Shown in pieces: positions 40,887 to 49,106 of a stretch of 64,000 nt of DNA. Source of the DNA: Desulfobulbus elongatus DSM 2908. Its GTDB lineage: Bacteria > Desulfobacterota > Desulfobulbia > Desulfobulbales > Desulfobulbaceae. The translations under genes and the position numbers were made by a program. Location: NCBI RefSeq assembly GCF_000621145.1, contig NZ_JHZB01000002.1, positions 1 through 64,000 of the forward strand, in the 5' to 3' direction. Each line of letters begins with the position of its first letter. The stretch's first letter is position 1. The notes beneath the pieces are model-generated. The model did no database searches. It saw only the letters and a list, made by a program, of their open reading frames with translations, and was not told where the DNA came from.

Positions 40887-41183
40887 CTACTGCAGATTGA
40901 CGGCGATCTGCTGCAGGGTGGGAACGAGGAAGCTTTGCAGGAAAACGATGATCAGGATGAGGATCATCGGGCTCAGGTCGAGGCCGCCCATGATCGGCAC
41001 CACCCGGCGGATTTTCTCCAGCAGCGGGTCGGTCACCTGGCGGAGAAAACGGACAATGGGATTGTAGGGGTCGGCATTGACCCAGGTGATGACCGCTCGG
41101 GCGATCACTACCCAGATATAGGCACCGAGGACGAAATTGATCAGTTTGGCCACGGCCATGAGAAAATTTCCGAACATGAACAT
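40887..41183 (-). CDS. YggT family integral membrane protein
   Basis: The 98-residue protein has two hydrophobic segments (about 5-28 and 70-93). The family phrase YIWVVIARAVITWVNADPYN is present, along with VTDPLLEKIRRVVPIMGGLDLSPM. YggT proteins take part in cell division and osmotic tolerance in some bacteria. The ATG at 41183 with CAGG upstream is preferred over a GTG three codons earlier. It follows metG by 74 bases. Confidence 0.85.
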   Translation of the reverse strand: MFMFGNFLMAVAKLINFVLGAYIWVVIARAVITWVNADPYNPIVRFLRQVTDPLLEKIRRVVPIMGGLDLSPMILILIIVFLQSFLVPTLQQIAVNLQ

Positions 41184-41257
41184 AAAAGGCACCTGCCAGG
41201 TTTATCGATGTGTTTGTTCTGCGCCCAATGGATACCAAGGGGGAACGGCGGCTGGTC

Positions 41258-43195
41258 TCAGGCCACCCGGCTGCCGGCCGCCGCCGGCCCCGCCACCGTG
41301 GCCACCACCAGCCGTTCCGTGCCGTCGGCCAATTGCTCCTTGGCGGCCAGCACCATCCCCTGCGAAGGGATGCCCATCAGTTTGGCCGGCTTCAGGTTGG
41401 CGACAATGATCACCTTCTGGCCGACGAGCGCCTCTGGATTGTAATACTGGGCGAGGCCGGCGACAATGGTCCGTTCCTCCGGGGCCTGCACGGTCAGCTT
41501 GAGCAATCGGTCCGACTTGGCCACCTTTTCGGCGGCCACGATCTCCGCCACCCGCAGGTCCACGGCCTTGAACTGATCGATGCCGATCAGCCCTTCGCCC
41601 GGCCCCGCAACGGCCTCTTGTTTCACCGGCTGCTTGGCTGCGGCCGCGGGCTCCGTCTTGTGCTCCACCCGGGGAAACAACGGCCCAACCTTGCCGATGA
41701 CCGTGCCCGCGGGGATGCTTCCCCAGATCACGGCATCGTCGATGACGGCAGCGGCGAACCGCTCGCCCATGCCCAGGGCCGCGGCCATCCTGGTGGCGGT
41801 CTCCGGCATGACCGGTCCCAGCACCAGGGTGATTTTCCACAGCGCCTCGGCGAGGAAAGCGAGCACTGTGCGCAGCCGGTCGGCCTGGCGCGGATGCTTG
41901 GCCAGTTCCCACGGCGCATTGGCGACGATGTAGCGGTTGAGCAGCCCGATCACCTCCCACACGGCCTGCAGGGCCCGGTGAAAGGCAAACCCGTCCATGT
42001 GTTCCCGGTACTCGGCCACCATGGCGGACATCGCGCTCATCAGCTCGCGGTCGTCCGGCGTGAGGGTGCCCCCCGACGGGCGCTCCGGCACCCGGCCGCC
42101 CTCGTACTTGTCGATCATGGCCAGGGAGCGGGAAAACAGGTTGCCGAGGTCGTTGGCCAGGTCGGCGTTGTGGCGGGCGAGGATGGCGTCGCCGGAAAAG
42201 GAGGCGTCCAGGCCGAAACTCATCTCGCGGAGGACGAAATAGCGCACCGTGTCCACGCCGTAGGTTTCGACCAACTCCCTCGGACGGACGACGTTGCCCA
42301 GCGACTTGGACATCTTGGTGGCGTCCACGTTCCAATAGCCGTGCACATGCAGGCGCTGGTAGGGTTCGAGCCCCATGGCCCGCAGCATGGTCGGCCAGTA
42401 GATGGCATGCGGCTTGAGGATGTCCTTGGCGATGACGTGCTCGGCCGCCGCCCAGTACCGCGTAAAATCCGGGCCGTCGGGATAGCCGATGCCGGTGAGG
42501 TAGTTGATCAGGGCGTCGAACCAGACATAGGTGACGAAGTTCGCGTCAAAGGGCAGCGGGATGCCCCAGGTCAGGCGCGAGGTCGGCCGGGAGATGCACA
42601 GGTCCTCCAGCGGCTCGCTCAGAAACGACAGCACCTCGTTGCGGTAGCGTTCGGGCGTGATGAAGTCCGGATTGGCCCTGATGTGGTCGATCAGCCAGTC
42701 CTGATACCTGGACATCCGGAAAAAATAGTTCTGCTCGGTAATCGGCTTCGGTTCCACCAGATGATCGGGGCACTTGCCGTCCACCAGTTCCTTCTCGGTG
42801 AGGAACCGCTCGCAGCCCTTGCAGTACAGGCCCGAATATTCGCTGAAATAGATGTCGTCCCGGTCGTACACCTGCTGGAGGATGTCCTGCACCGTCCTGA
42901 TGTGATCGGCATCGGTGGTGCGGATGATGTAGTCCGGCCGGATGGCGAGGTGCGGCCAGGTTTCCCGGAAGGCGGCGGCGATCCGGTCGACGTAGGCCCG
43001 GGGCGTTTCCCCGGCCTTGGCGGCGGCCTCGGCGATCTTCTCGCCATGCTCGTCGGTGCCGGTCTGGAAACGGACCTCGTCGCCGCACAGCCGCCGGAAC
43101 CGGCTGTAGGTATCGGCGACGATCGTGGTATAGGCATGCCCCAGGTGGGGCAGGGCATTGACGTAGTAGATCGGGGTGGTGACGTAGGTTGGCAT
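41258..43195 (-). CDS. metG: methionyl-tRNA synthetase
   Basis: The 645-residue class I synthetase charges tRNA-Met. The HIGH-type motif is in YVNALPHLGHAYTTIVAD (residues 12-30), a zinc knuckle in LYCKGCERF, and KMSKS at about residue 294 (VDATKMSKSLGN). The C-terminus (about 540-645) is a tRNA-binding domain of the EMAP/Trbp111 type (FKAVDLRVAEIVAAEKV) after a charged linker. The ribosome binding site is weak. It lies 73 bases downstream of ricT. Confidence 0.95.
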   Translation of the reverse strand: MPTYVTTPIYYVNALPHLGHAYTTIVADTYSRFRRLCGDEVRFQTGTDEHGEKIAEAAAKAGETPRAYVDRIAAAFRETWPHLAIRPDYIIRTTDADHIRTVQDILQQVYDRDDIYFSEYSGLYCKGCERFLTEKELVDGKCPDHLVEPKPITEQNYFFRMSRYQDWLIDHIRANPDFITPERYRNEVLSFLSEPLEDLCISRPTSRLTWGIPLPFDANFVTYVWFDALINYLTGIGYPDGPDFTRYWAAAEHVIAKDILKPHAIYWPTMLRAMGLEPYQRLHVHGYWNVDATKMSKSLGNVVRPRELVETYGVDTVRYFVLREMSFGLDASFSGDAILARHNADLANDLGNLFSRSLAMIDKYEGGRVPERPSGGTLTPDDRELMSAMSAMVAEYREHMDGFAFHRALQAVWEVIGLLNRYIVANAPWELAKHPRQADRLRTVLAFLAEALWKITLVLGPVMPETATRMAAALGMGERFAAAVIDDAVIWGSIPAGTVIGKVGPLFPRVEHKTEPAAAAKQPVKQEAVAGPGEGLIGIDQFKAVDLRVAEIVAAEKVAKSDRLLKLTVQAPEERTIVAGLAQYYNPEALVGQKVIIVANLKPAKLMGIPSQGMVLAAKEQLADGTERLVVATVAGPAAAGSRVA

Positions 43196-43268
43196 GCTGA
43201 ATGGTTCCGCTTGAAGAATACAAAGGGGGGGCGCCGGCGGGTGGCGTTGCGAACGGACCGGGAAGGGG

Positions 43269-44240
43269 TCAGTCCTCCTCGACCGGTTCGTCCTGTATCC
43301 CCCAGATGTCGATGGTCGTGCGCCGGCTCTTTTTCCCGGGTCCCTTGCGGCCGGTGCTTTTCGGGATCGGATCGGCGGCCCGCCACTCTTCCTCGGAAAA
43401 CAGCCGTTCCTCGCCATCGGAGGCAACCGCCGCCACCTTGCCCAGCAGCGGGATCAGCCGGGTGACCTGGTAGACCTTGCCCTCGAACTGGATCTGCCGT
43501 CCCACCCGGGGCATTCCTTTTTTCATGGTTTTGTAGGTCTCGTACTCGTAGGTCAGGCAGCAGAGCAGGCGGTTGCACAACCCCGAGATCTTGGCCGGGT
43601 TGAGGGGCAGGTCCTGGGCCTTGGCCATCTTGATCGAAACCGAATCGAACTTGCTGAGAAAGGAGGTGCAGCACAGCTCCCGGCCGCAGGGGCCGAGTCC
43701 GCCGATCATCTGGGTTTCGTGGCGGACGCCGATCTGGCGCATTTCCACCCGGGTGCGGAATTCCTGGACCAGCACCTTGACCAGTTCCCGGAAATCGACC
43801 CGGCTTTCGGCGGTGAAATAAAAAATGATCTTGGATCCGTTGAAAAACCGTTCCACCCGCACCAGGTGCATGGGCAGGCCGAGGCGTTCGATCTGGCGCT
43901 GGCAGAGCCGGAAGGCGTCCTGCTCCAGTTGCGGCAACAGAATGTATTTTTCCTGTTCCTCGGTGCTGGCCCGGCGATGGATGCGGTAGCCGGACGGCTG
44001 ACCGGCTTCCGCGATCCCGGGGAAACGGCCGGCCACGGTGGCCGGTTCGGCTCCGTGCTCGGCCCGGACCATCACCTGGTCCCCCCGCGCCAGATCGGCC
44101 AAATGGGCATGGGCGGTGAACTCCTGTCCCTGTTTGCGAAAACGGATCTTATAATAATAATATAGCGCCGCTTCCTCGCCACCGGCTTCCCTGGTCGGGG
44201 AAGAAGGGACGGGCTGCGGCTCGCTCGGGCTGTCGGTCAT
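43269..44240 (-). CDS. ricT: PSP1 domain protein, RicT/YaaT type
   Basis: The 323-residue protein has the conserved PSP1 C-terminal domain with the cysteine clusters GPCGRELCC (residues 183-191) and SGLCNRLLCC (219-228), which in RicT bind iron-sulfur clusters. RicT homologues in Firmicutes act in RNA maturation. The N-terminus is Pro-rich and probably disordered, and the C-terminus has a basic tail (KSTGRKGPGKKSRR). It follows holB after seven bases, an arrangement seen in many bacteria. Confidence 0.88.
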   Translation of the reverse strand: MTDSPSEPQPVPSSPTREAGGEEAALYYYYKIRFRKQGQEFTAHAHLADLARGDQVMVRAEHGAEPATVAGRFPGIAEAGQPSGYRIHRRASTEEQEKYILLPQLEQDAFRLCQRQIERLGLPMHLVRVERFFNGSKIIFYFTAESRVDFRELVKVLVQEFRTRVEMRQIGVRHETQMIGGLGPCGRELCCTSFLSKFDSVSIKMAKAQDLPLNPAKISGLCNRLLCCLTYEYETYKTMKKGMPRVGRQIQFEGKVYQVTRLIPLLGKVAAVASDGEERLFSEEEWRAADPIPKSTGRKGPGKKSRRTTIDIWGIQDEPVEED

Positions 44241-44247
44241 GATTGAT

Positions 44248-45243
44248 TCAGGTCAAAGGAGGGCTACAGTCAAACAGGTCCAGAAGGAGCACTTCGCTGA
44301 CCAGGCCCCGGTTGCAGTTTCTGGCCAGCGCCTGCTCCGCGAGATCGATGGTGGCCATCTTAGCAGAAAGCTGAGCCAAATTCCAGCGTTCTCTTGTCTG
44401 CTCCACCTCGGGGGGCAAGGTGCGGCCGGCGTCGCGACCGCTACGGGCCGCCATGGCATTCTTGAAAAAAATCCGCAGCAGGGTGAAGAGCGGCTCCATT
44501 CCTTCCTTGGCCTCGGCCAGTTCGACCGCCAGGGCCAGGGCTCGTTCCGCCCGCACCGCCGCCTTTTCCTGCCGGCCGGCCAGCTCCGCCACGATGCGCC
44601 GGTAGAGGACCAGGATGCCGTCTGCCTCCAGGGCCAGGCCCTGTCCGGGACAACCGTCGGCCAGGGCGGCCAGCGCCTCGCTGCCGGCGGCATCCAGTTC
44701 CGGCCGGTGTTGCCGGATGACCGCCGCCGCCAGATCGAGCGGCAGCGGGGTGAACGGAATGACCTGGCAACGCGAGACGATGGTGTCGAGAATCGCCCCG
44801 GCTCCGGTGCCGGTCAGAATGAGCAGATTGCCGGGCGGCGGCTCCTCCAGCACCTTGAGCAGACTGTTGCCCGCCTCCCGCCGCATGGTCTGGACCTCCT
44901 CCAGGAGCACGATTCGCAGCCCGCCCTCGAACGGAGCGAAGTTGAGGGCCTTTTTCAGTTCCCGCACCTGATCGATCTTGATGGCGGCCCCCTCCGGCCG
45001 GATGCGGACGAAATCGGGATGATTGCCGGAGCGGAACTTCAGGCAGCCGGGGCAGCGGCCGCACGGCCCGCCCGCCTCCGGCCGGCGGCACAAAAGCGTT
45101 GCCGCCAGGTCCAGGGCCGCGGTGGTCTTGCCCACCCCGTCCGGGCCGGCAAAGAGGTAGGCGTGGGCCAGGCGGCCGCTCGCCAAAGCCCGGTTGAGCA
45201 GGGTCAGCGCCTTGGTCTGGCCGAGGATCGAGGAAAAGGCCAT
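44248..45243 (-). CDS. holB: DNA polymerase III delta' subunit (HolB)
   Basis: The 331-residue clamp-loader subunit has a P-loop (GPDGVGKTT, 33-41), the zinc module formed by Cys52, Cys61, Cys64 and Cys67 (CGRCPGC), and the SRCQ sensor motif. The region EEVQTMRREAGNSLLKVLEEPP is typical. The next upstream gene ends three bases before its start, so the two are co-transcribed. Confidence 0.9.
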   Translation of the reverse strand: MAFSSILGQTKALTLLNRALASGRLAHAYLFAGPDGVGKTTAALDLAATLLCRRPEAGGPCGRCPGCLKFRSGNHPDFVRIRPEGAAIKIDQVRELKKALNFAPFEGGLRIVLLEEVQTMRREAGNSLLKVLEEPPPGNLLILTGTGAGAILDTIVSRCQVIPFTPLPLDLAAAVIRQHRPELDAAGSEALAALADGCPGQGLALEADGILVLYRRIVAELAGRQEKAAVRAERALALAVELAEAKEGMEPLFTLLRIFFKNAMAARSGRDAGRTLPPEVEQTRERWNLAQLSAKMATIDLAEQALARNCNRGLVSEVLLLDLFDCSPPLT

Positions 45244-45246
45244 GGC

Positions 45247-46341
45247 TCAGAACAGGGACTGCTGCCGCTGATCCACTGCCTTGCCGGCGCGGACCGGCGG
45301 CGTCGGAGGCACAGGCGCATCCTCCGCCTCGGGCGGCTCCTCCGGGGACAGGCCGGCCGCATCCTCTGTTTCCTCCGTACCGGTCGCCCTGAGATACAAA
45401 AAGCGCTCCAGATGCCGCTGATACTCGGTCCACTGCCAGCCGTCGCCGCTCATCTTCGCCTGGAGTCCGGCCATGAAGTTCATCTTGGCGTCGATGTCGT
45501 CGAGGTGGTGCAGGAGGATGGCCTCGGGCGTCATCGGCAGTACCGGTGAACCGAAGGCGTACTGGCCGTGATGACTGAGGATGATGTGGATCAGGCGATC
45601 GACCTGGCCGGCGTCGATCACCGGCACCTGTTCCGCGGCCCGGCGCACCAGATCCACGCCCAGGACCAGATGGCCGACCAGCCGGCCCCGGTCGGTGTAG
45701 CTGAAGGGAGGATGGCTGAAATCGAACTCCTCGATCTTGGCCAGGTCGTGCACCAGGGCCCCGGCAACGAGCATGTCCCGGTCGATCAGGTCGTAATGGG
45801 CCGCCGCCCTCTCCGCCATGCCGACAATCGACAGGGTGTGTTCGATCAGGCCGCCGATGTAGGCGTGGTGCAGCTTCTTGGCCGCCGGCGCCTGCCGGAA
45901 ACGGGCCAGGGTGTCGCCCTGGAAGAGGATTTGCAGCAGTTGCCGCAACGGCGGATCCTGGATGGAGGCGATGACGCCTTCCAGCTCCGCGGCCATCTCC
46001 GCCAGCGGCCGGGCGCTGGCCGGCAGGAAGTCGGCCATGTCGATGGTTGCCGCGTCCACCTGCTGCAGGGCGGTCACGCTGAGCTGCATCTGCTCGCGGA
46101 ATGGCTTGGCCACGGCCTGCACCAGGACGAACGTCCCTTCCTCGGCCTGGGATTCGAACTTGAGGGCATTGTCCCAGATCCTGGCTTCGACCTCGCCGGT
46201 TCGGTCCATCAGCGCCAGGGCCAGGTAGGGCTTGCCGGCCTTGGTCTCGGCCAGCGATTTCTTCGCCACCAGGAAGACATCCTGGAACTGCTGTCCCCCG
46301 GTCAAGCGGGCGGCAAATATTTTTTTCATATGGGTCGGCAT
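45247..46341 (-). CDS. OB-fold and HD domain protein (YhaM-type 3'-5' exoribonuclease-like)
   Basis: The 364-residue protein has an OB-fold (about 10-100, with KAGKPYLALALMDRTGEVEARI) and an HD domain (about 155-290). Metal-binding residues are His198-Asp199 in GALVHDLAKIEEF and HH in IILSHHGQYAFG; LIEHTLSIV provides another His. It resembles YhaM/CbfA-type exoribonucleases. The C-terminus (310-364) is Pro/Glu-rich and probably disordered. AAGGAGATGTAACC precedes the ATG. It is the first gene of the operon that includes holB, ricT and metG. Confidence 0.85.
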   Translation of the reverse strand: MPTHMKKIFAARLTGGQQFQDVFLVAKKSLAETKAGKPYLALALMDRTGEVEARIWDNALKFESQAEEGTFVLVQAVAKPFREQMQLSVTALQQVDAATIDMADFLPASARPLAEMAAELEGVIASIQDPPLRQLLQILFQGDTLARFRQAPAAKKLHHAYIGGLIEHTLSIVGMAERAAAHYDLIDRDMLVAGALVHDLAKIEEFDFSHPPFSYTDRGRLVGHLVLGVDLVRRAAEQVPVIDAGQVDRLIHIILSHHGQYAFGSPVLPMTPEAILLHHLDDIDAKMNFMAGLQAKMSGDGWQWTEYQRHLERFLYLRATGTEETEDAAGLSPEEPPEAEDAPVPPTPPVRAGKAVDQRQQSLF

Positions 46342-46396
46342 GGTTACATCTCCTTACCACCGGCAGCGGGCGGGCGGCGCAAACGCATCGCACCCT

Positions 46397-46424
46397 TTGC
46401 CGTCGCCGCCGTTTCGGGTATAGT
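46397..46424 (+). promoter_or_regulatory. candidate sigma-70 promoter of the deaminase gene
   Basis: TTGCCG and TATAGT are separated by 16 bases, about 70 bases upstream of the start codon, in the gap between divergent genes. Confidence 0.45.
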
Positions 46425-46468
46425 CCCGGCTGACCGCCGCTGCGGCCGGTTCCCTGTGATATACCATC

Positions 46469-46484
46469 TGCACCCCGGGGTGCA
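46469..46484 (+). promoter_or_regulatory. perfect palindrome covering the presumed ribosome binding site
   Basis: TGCACCCCGGGGTGCA is a perfect 16-base palindrome. The only Shine-Dalgarno-like stretch before the next start is its right half (GGGGTG), so it could be an operator or hide the ribosome binding site. Confidence 0.4.
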
Positions 46485-46491
46485 AACAGTT

Positions 46492-47787
46492 ATGAACATC
46501 GACCTCCTCGTCACCGACTGTGCCCTCCTGCCCGTGCCCGGCCGGGAGCCCCTGATCGAATGCGGCTATGTTGCCGTCGGTGCGGGCCGCATCCTCGAAA
46601 CCGGCTCCATGGACGCCTGCCCGGCGGCAGCGGCAGCGATCATCGACGGCCAGGGCCAGTTGGCCATGCCCGGCCTGGTCAACGGCCATTGCCATGCGCC
46701 CATGGTCCTGTTCCGGGGCCTGGCCGACGACCTCGATCTGGCCACCTGGCTGCACGACCATATTTTTCCGGCCGAGGCCCGGCGGGTCGATGCCGAGATG
46801 GTTTATTGGTGTGCCAGACTTGCTGCCGCCGAGATGCTGCTCAGCGGCACTACCACGGTGGCCGACGGATATTTTTTTGAAGACGAGGTGGCGCGCGCCT
46901 GTGTCGAAACCGGCCTGCGCTGCGTGGCGGCCCAAGGCGTACTCGATTTTCCGGCACCCGGCGTCGGGGACCCGGCCCGAAACATCGAGGCGGCGGCCCG
47001 CTTCATCGAGCGCTGGCAGGGACGCGATCCGCTGATCACCCCGGCAATCTTCACCCATGCGCCCTACACCTGCGGCCGGCGCACCCTGCGCCGGGCCAAG
47101 GAACTCGCCCGGACATGCGGGGTGCCGCTCTTTGTCCATGTTGCCGAAACCAGGAACGAAAGGGAGCAGATCGCCGAACCGCTGGCCCCGAGCCCGATCG
47201 GCCATCTGGCCGCCCTAGACCTCCTCGACCGGGACACCGTCTGCGTCCACTGCGTCTGGGCCGACGACCGCGATCTCGACCTGCTCGCGGCCCACGATGC
47301 GGCGGTGGTCACCTGCCCCCAGAGCAACGCCAAGCTGGCCTCGGGCCGGGCGCCGCTGACCGCCATGCTCGACCGCGGCCTGCGGGTGGCGCTCGGCACC
47401 GATTCCGCAGCCTCCAACAACAGCCTCGATCTGTTCCGGGAGATGGATTTCGCCGCCAAGCTGCACAAGGTCAGGCCCAGCGACCCCACCGCGGTGCCGG
47501 CCCGCCAGCTGCTGCGCCTGGCCACCTGGGGCGGGGCGGCCGCCCTCGGATTGGAGTCGGGCCACGGCACGCTCGTCCCCGGCGCCCCGGCGGACCTGAT
47601 CCTGATCGACCGCAACCAGCCCCGGCTCCAGCCCTGGCACGGTCCGGACCTGCTCGTTTATAGCGGGCCGGCAGCCTGCGTGCGCAGCGTCATCGTCAAC
47701 GGCCGCCTGATCGTGCACGAGCGCCGGCTTCTGACGATCGATCTCAGGGAAACCTGCGCGCAGGTGCGCCGCCTCGCTCTCGAATGA
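46492..47787 (+). CDS. mtaD: amidohydrolase, MtaD-type (S-adenosylhomocysteine/methylthioadenosine deaminase-like)
   Basis: The 431-residue metallo-hydrolase has the HxH motif His66/His68 (NGHCHAPMVLFRG), HVAET, the His of VCVHCVWAD and the Asp in GTDSAASNNSLDLF. These fit the MtaD/TrzN branch that deaminates methylthioadenosine and S-adenosylhomocysteine. Related enzymes deaminate guanine or other purines, so the substrate is not certain. The gene stands alone, convergent with the YchF-like gene 21 bases beyond its stop. Confidence 0.82.
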   Translation: MNIDLLVTDCALLPVPGREPLIECGYVAVGAGRILETGSMDACPAAAAAIIDGQGQLAMPGLVNGHCHAPMVLFRGLADDLDLATWLHDHIFPAEARRVDAEMVYWCARLAAAEMLLSGTTTVADGYFFEDEVARACVETGLRCVAAQGVLDFPAPGVGDPARNIEAAARFIERWQGRDPLITPAIFTHAPYTCGRRTLRRAKELARTCGVPLFVHVAETRNEREQIAEPLAPSPIGHLAALDLLDRDTVCVHCVWADDRDLDLLAAHDAAVVTCPQSNAKLASGRAPLTAMLDRGLRVALGTDSAASNNSLDLFREMDFAAKLHKVRPSDPTAVPARQLLRLATWGGAAALGLESGHGTLVPGAPADLILIDRNQPRLQPWHGPDLLVYSGPAACVRSVIVNGRLIVHERRLLTIDLRETCAQVRRLALE

Positions 47788-47808
47788 CACCGGCCTGCGC
47801 CGGCCGGC

Positions 47809-48879
47809 TCAGAGGTTGAAACGGATGTTGAGGATATCGCCGTCGGCCACGATGTAGTCCTTGCCCTGCACGTACAGCTTGCCCGCCTTTTTCAGCTCCG
47901 CCTCGCTGCCCAGGGCGATCAGCTCGTCGTATTTCATCACCTCGGCGCGGATGAATCCCTTCTGCAGGTCGGTGTGGATGGCGCCGGCCGCCACCGGCGC
48001 GGGCGAATCGACCCGCACCAGCCACTGGTGCACCTCGTCCTTGCCCACGGTGAAAAACGAAATCCGCCCGAGCGCCTTGAGGCACAGCTGCGCCAGCACC
48101 TCCAGGGCCGGCTGCTCGATGCCGAGATCGCGCCGGAACTCCTGCCGCTCCTCCTCGCTGTCCAACAGGGCGATTTCGGCCTCGACCTTGGCGGACACGG
48201 TCATCGCCTCCATCTTGCCGGTGGCGCAGAGTTCGCGCACCTGGTCGAGCAGAACGGTGTCGCCCACCTTGTCCTCGCCGACATTGAACGCCAGGAGCAG
48301 CTCCTTGCGGGTGATCAGGGGATAGCTGCGGATCAGCAGGTCCTCTTCCTCGCTCAGCTCCATCAGGCGCAGCGGCCGCTCACCTTCGAGCTGGGCCTGC
48401 ATCCGCCTGAGCAGGTCGAGTTCCTTGGCCTGGCGCTCGTCCTTCACCTTTTTCAGGCCGGCTTCCAGCCGCTCGATCCGCTTCTCCAAGAAGACTTGGT
48501 CGTGGAGCAGCAGTTCGGCGTTGACCGCCTCGACATCGCGCAGCGGATCGACCGAGCCGGCGGCATGGTAGACCGCGTCGTCCTCGAAGGCGCGCACCAC
48601 GTGGCAGAGGGCGTCGACGTCGCTGATGTCGCGGAAGATGTCGCCCTTGACGATCGCCTCCTGCTCCATCTTGGGCAGCAGCACCAGATCGATGCGCGCC
48701 CTGGTCTCCTTCTTCGGCTGATACATGGCCACCAGGCGGTCGAAGCGCTGGTCAACGATGTTGGCCGCGCCGGGCACCGGCTTGGGCGGCCCGCCCGCCT
48801 CGTGCACCTCGCTGCCGGTCAATACCTGAAAAAGCGTCTTCTTGCCCGTTTGCGGCAGGCCGATGATTCCGACTTTCAT
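47809..48879 (-). CDS. YchF-like protein with a degraded nucleotide-binding core
   Basis: The 356-residue protein is closely YchF-like over its helical middle (DALCHVVRAFEDDAVYH, SVDPLRDVEAVNAELLLHD) and its C-terminal DUF933/TGS-like domain (ISFFTVGKDEVHQWLV). The GTPase/ATPase motifs are damaged: the P-loop reads GLPQTGKKT (Lys14 in place of Ser), the G3 DxAG motif is absent (LVLLPKME), and the NVDE motif reads NVGE. It therefore may not hydrolyse nucleotides. GGAAAGGT precedes the ATG. A second, intact YchF is expected elsewhere. Confidence 0.82.
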   Translation of the reverse strand: MKVGIIGLPQTGKKTLFQVLTGSEVHEAGGPPKPVPGAANIVDQRFDRLVAMYQPKKETRARIDLVLLPKMEQEAIVKGDIFRDISDVDALCHVVRAFEDDAVYHAAGSVDPLRDVEAVNAELLLHDQVFLEKRIERLEAGLKKVKDERQAKELDLLRRMQAQLEGERPLRLMELSEEEDLLIRSYPLITRKELLLAFNVGEDKVGDTVLLDQVRELCATGKMEAMTVSAKVEAEIALLDSEEERQEFRRDLGIEQPALEVLAQLCLKALGRISFFTVGKDEVHQWLVRVDSPAPVAAGAIHTDLQKGFIRAEVMKYDELIALGSEAELKKAGKLYVQGKDYIVADGDILNIRFNL

Positions 48880-49106
48880 ACCTTTCCCGTTCCTTTCCCT
48901 GTTCGAACAGATTCTCTTGCGCCGGTCGACCGCCGATTGCGCGGCCCCTGCCGCGCCCGGTGCGACCGCGCCCCCACCTTCCGGAGCCGTGCGCCTGCCT
49001 TCCGTGGCAGGGACTTTTACCATGGACGCTCCCCGGAGGCAACCACCCATCGGATCGGGCGGCGTGGGGAAACGGCACCGGGCGCCTATTGTCCCGGAGA
49101 TGCCCC

